Below, in pieces: positions 5,899 through 7,957 of a DNA stretch of 7,957 nt. The stretch is taken from positions 8,438,304 to 8,446,260 of the forward strand of contig CP070627.1 in assembly GCA_020355945.1 (NCBI GenBank), written 5' to 3'. Source of the DNA: Candidatus Aminicenantota bacterium (GTDB taxonomy: Bacteria > Acidobacteriota > Aminicenantia > UBA2199). Positions within the stretch are counted from its first letter, which is position 1, and each line of letters begins with the position of its first letter. Made by a program: the position numbers and the translations under genes. The notes under the pieces were generated by a model. That model was not told the DNA's origin. It saw only the letters and a list, made by a program, of their open reading frames with translations, and searched no databases.

Positions 5899-7305
5899 AT
5901 GGAGTTGCAGATAAAAATGAAGAATAAATCAAGAAAAATCATCAAGAAAGCACTCAAAATCACTGCCGGGCTCATCGTTCTTTTGGTGGTGGTGATAGCC
6001 GTACTGGTGGTGTTGAATTGGGAATCTATTTCCATTATGCTTATCAACAGGGAATTACACGGACCTGTCGATACCATTCCCCAGGCTGCTGACCCGGGAT
6101 CACTGCCAATCACCAGGGGTGAATCGGATTGGGTATGCTGGCGCGGGCCCAATGGTGACGGCCGCAGCAGCATGACCCGCATTCTTACCGACTGGTCGGC
6201 GGGCCTGGAGAAAAAATGGGAAGTAGATTTCTTGTGCCGGCACCGGTCCAGTGTAACATGGTCCGCTCCTGTTATCCAGGGGAACCGCCTGGTGGTGTGT
6301 GGTCGTGATAAAGTCAACGACCTGGTGTTCTGCCTCAGTCCGGAAGACGGGAGCTTGATCTGGAAGGCGGCCTACCCGGCCGAGGCGGGAACCAATTACG
6401 GAACCGGGTCCCGGGCCACTCCCTGGATTGACAACCACCGCGTCTACACTTTCGGCCGCAGCGGGGACCTGGTGTGCTGGAGTCTTAGGGACGGCAGCAA
6501 GTTGTGGCACAAGAATGTGAACGATGAGGGCGGCCAGGAGCCCACCTGGGGGCATTCCACTTCGCCTTTGGTCACGGACACGCTGGTGGTGGTGAACGGT
6601 GGGGGAACAGCGCGCACCATCGCCTATGACAAGATGAATGGCAACGTGGTATGGAAGTCCGGCAGCGGTCCAGCCGGTTATGCCGGACTCCGCACCATGC
6701 CCATCGAAGGCAAGCCGGTCTTGCTCACGTTCCACGGCAAGGGATTAGCGGCGCTCGCCCCGGGAGACGGTAAGGAACTGTGGAATACTACCTGGGAAAC
6801 AACCAATGATGTCAACGCCACTACGCCTGTGACCGCCGGTGACCTGGTGTTCATTACCTCAGGATACGGAACCGGATGCGAGCTGCTGGAGGTCAGTGGC
6901 ACCGGAGCCAGGGTTGTATGGAAAAACAAGGCTATTGCCTCCTTCCACTCGGACCCATTTATTATCAACGGCCACATCTACGGGTATTCCGGCCAAAGCA
7001 CTCAGAATAAGGGGGTATTCAAGTGTGTTGAACTCTGGACCGGCACCGAAAAATGGTCCACCAATGAAATGGGGTGGGGAACCTGCGTATACGTGGACGG
7101 ATTCCTGCTGTGCTGCGATATCAAGGGAAACTTGTACCTGATGAAACCGGACCCGGAGAAGTTCATCAAGGTGACCGGCATGCCCGGGGCCCTGGGCAAG
7201 ATCAGAGGCGCAGCATGGACGGTACCTGTGCTGGCCAACGATAAGCTCTACCTGCGGTTCAAGCAGAAGCTGGTGTGCTATGAAATCATTTCGCCATTAA
7301 AATAG
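5899..7305 (+). CDS. Membrane-anchored PQQ-like beta-propeller repeat protein
   Basis: Protein of 468 residues with an N-terminal anchor and a PQQ-type (WD40-like) beta-propeller facing the periplasm or cell surface. After a basic N-terminus, one hydrophobic helix spans about 20-40. A linker leads to DWVCWRGPNGDGRS (77-90), a signature of a large family of PQQ-like propeller proteins. Blade motifs follow with the usual DG..LW pattern: PEDGSLIWK (148-156), LRDGSKLWHK (196-205), KMNGNVVWK (245-253), PGDGKELWN (288-296), then TGARVVWK, TGTEKWS and a closing LVCYEI. Such domains may bind PQQ, scaffold other proteins or hold a redox partner; no dehydrogenase residues were recognised. Start choice: ATG 5899 has GAAGAG seven bases upstream; ATG 5917 is an equally good alternative; the GTG at 5734 adds an unlikely 55-residue extension and has no ribosome site. 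Sampled lines show clearly higher GC than upstream DNA. It differs from BamB by length and by the anchor. Confidence 0.82.
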   Translation: MELQIKMKNKSRKIIKKALKITAGLIVLLVVVIAVLVVLNWESISIMLINRELHGPVDTIPQAADPGSLPITRGESDWVCWRGPNGDGRSSMTRILTDWSAGLEKKWEVDFLCRHRSSVTWSAPVIQGNRLVVCGRDKVNDLVFCLSPEDGSLIWKAAYPAEAGTNYGTGSRATPWIDNHRVYTFGRSGDLVCWSLRDGSKLWHKNVNDEGGQEPTWGHSTSPLVTDTLVVVNGGGTARTIAYDKMNGNVVWKSGSGPAGYAGLRTMPIEGKPVLLTFHGKGLAALAPGDGKELWNTTWETTNDVNATTPVTAGDLVFITSGYGTGCELLEVSGTGARVVWKNKAIASFHSDPFIINGHIYGYSGQSTQNKGVFKCVELWTGTEKWSTNEMGWGTCVYVDGFLLCCDIKGNLYLMKPDPEKFIKVTGMPGALGKIRGAAWTVPVLANDKLYLRFKQKLVCYEIISPLK

Positions 7306-7373
7306 CGCGGCAATTTTGCTAAACCCCCTTATTATCATTAAAATGTAAGGATACACAGATATGAGTAGAAAAA

Positions 7374-7553
7374 ATGTTTACCCGGAATAATATCAAGGAT
7401 AAAGAGAATTTTTGTAATGCATTATTGGAAGCTATTCCTATACCTGTACTGGTAGTAAATCCGGATGTACAAATCCTTTATTTTAATCCTGCTGCTGCAA
7501 TTTTCTTGAAATTCCAACGCATTTCATTTAAAATACAATTTGATGGGAATTAA
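7374..7553 (+). pseudogene. N-terminal fragment of a PAS-type sensor gene
   Basis: A 59-codon frame whose residues 13-43 (FCNALLEAIPIPVLVVNP, then DVQILYFNPAAAI) read like the first strands of a PAS sensory domain. After residue 46 (FLK) it runs into an AT-rich tail and stops at TAA 7551-7553, so less than half of a PAS domain and no output domain remain. The likely original start is the ATG at 7361, nine bases after AAGGA (7347-7351). It is separated from this frame by a run of six A (7369-7374). Removing one A would join MSRK to the frame at 7374. The remnant ends within four bases of the Lon-like stop codon, on a shared TTAA. I take it as a decayed, truncated gene; a small functional peptide cannot be excluded. 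Confidence 0.6.
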
Positions 7554-7957
7554 GTTTTTAACAGGTTGCCCTCCCCATGGGGTAGTTTATATTGCCTCCA
7601 CTTTTCAGCATACTCCTGGAGCTTTTGGTCTACCAGGTGATTCACCGTATCTTCCGGGTAAGTCCCGTCTTTTTTCCTGGCACCGGCAGTAACCCCGGTG
7701 AGAATTTCAATACCCTCATCAATGGTTTTGACAGGATAGATGTGGAATTTTCCTTTTTTTACTGCTTGAATCACCTCTTCTTTCAACATGAGGTCAACCA
7801 CATTTTGATGGGGGACCATCACTCCCTGGGAACCGGTAAGCCCTGCGGCGCGGCAAACTTCAAAAAAACCTTCGATTTTCTGGTTTACACCACCAATAGG
7901 TTGGATTTCCCCTTTCTGGTTCACTGAACCGGTAACCGCGGTATCCTGCCTTAAAGG
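7550..7957 (-). CDS. C-terminal end of LonB-like ATP-dependent protease (5' end outside window)
   Basis: The last 135 residues of a Lon-family protease, open to the right edge of the window. The sequence TAVTGSVNQKGEIQPIGG (fragment residues 6-23) and the following GGVNQKIEGFF are hallmark Lon proteolytic-domain blocks. The Lys in GGVNQK (fragment residue 27, near 7879-7877) is the expected catalytic-dyad lysine; the partner Ser lies beyond the window. The ending, with TGSQGVMVPHQNV and FHIYPVKTIDEGIEILTGV, matches the LonB or Lon-like AAA+ proteases rather than classical E. coli-type LonA. The GTG at 7924 encodes Val in the middle of the motif and is not a start. Lon enzymes degrade misfolded and regulatory proteins in the cytoplasm using ATP. 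The TAA stop overlaps the converging PAS remnant's stop in TTAA (7550-7553). Confidence 0.93.
   Translation of the reverse strand, partial: PLRQDTAVTGSVNQKGEIQPIGGVNQKIEGFFEVCRAAGLTGSQGVMVPHQNVVDLMLKEEVIQAVKKGKFHIYPVKTIDEGIEILTGVTAGARKKDGTYPEDTVNHLVDQKLQEYAEKWRQYKLPHGEGNLLKT

Noticed and set aside
6100..6735. Minus-strand frame of 211 codons
   Set aside because: Antisense shadow of the GC-rich beta-propeller gene; Pro/Gly/Ala/His-rich with no recognisable domain.
5899..7305. Assignment of the beta-propeller protein as BamB
   Set aside because: It has a TM anchor rather than a lipobox, a WRGPNGDG opening, and no outer-membrane assembly neighbours.
7316..7344. TTGCTA-17-TAAAAT promoter in front of the PAS remnant
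   Set aside because: Transcription would begin near 7351, on the ribosome site itself (7347-7351), leaving no usable leader.
7592..7927. Plus-strand frame of 111 codons at the right edge
   Set aside because: Antisense to the Lon-like protease, whose motifs are unmistakable on the other strand.

Overview
This is a bacterial window of about 8 kb with moderate GC content. It holds seven recognisable protein-coding genes or gene parts and no RNA gene, insertion sequence, prophage gene or CRISPR array that I can see. The lineage cannot be fixed from the sequence. A YhdT/PanF-type symporter pair, a LonB-like protease, a PQQ-type beta-propeller protein with a WRGPNGDG opening, strong AGGAGG ribosome sites and an exported Cys-rich protein suggest a Gram-negative, often anaerobic lineage such as Acidobacteriota/Aminicenantes or Desulfobacterota. 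This placement is a guess from general impression.

Layout. (1) Minus strand, 1-1147: a two-gene operon of yhdT (DUF997) followed, with a GTGA overlap, by a PanF-like sodium:solute symporter that runs off the left edge. (2) A 141-bp AT-rich divergent region (1148-1288) with promoter candidates on both strands. (3) Plus strand, 1289-4548: a HerA/FtsK-superfamily ATPase with a proline-rich linker and a coiled-coil tail, overlapped at its end by an alpha/beta-hydrolase. (4) Minus strand, 4464-5456: an exported Cys-rich protein with an HTSHGS motif, whose 3' end is antisense to the last 85 bp of the hydrolase gene. (5) 5457-5898: an AT-rich gap with a degenerate heptamer tandem array, an A/T tract and overlapping inverted repeats. 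(6) Plus strand, about 5899-7305: a membrane-anchored PQQ-like beta-propeller protein, clearly more GC-rich than its surroundings. (7) 7374-7553: the first 59 codons of a PAS-type sensor, apparently a truncated remnant. (8) Minus strand, 7550-7957: the C-terminal end of a LonB-like ATP-dependent protease.

How the genes work together. The yhdT/panF pair is a coherent transport unit. The HerA-like ATPase and the hydrolase are the only other pair with physical evidence of co-expression, but their joint function is unknown. The other genes look like independent units. The points most worth following are the striking excess of the palindrome CCCGGG (18 by hand count), the ATPase-hydrolase pair, the heptamer array, the antisense 3' overlap, and the PAS remnant with a likely frameshifted start.
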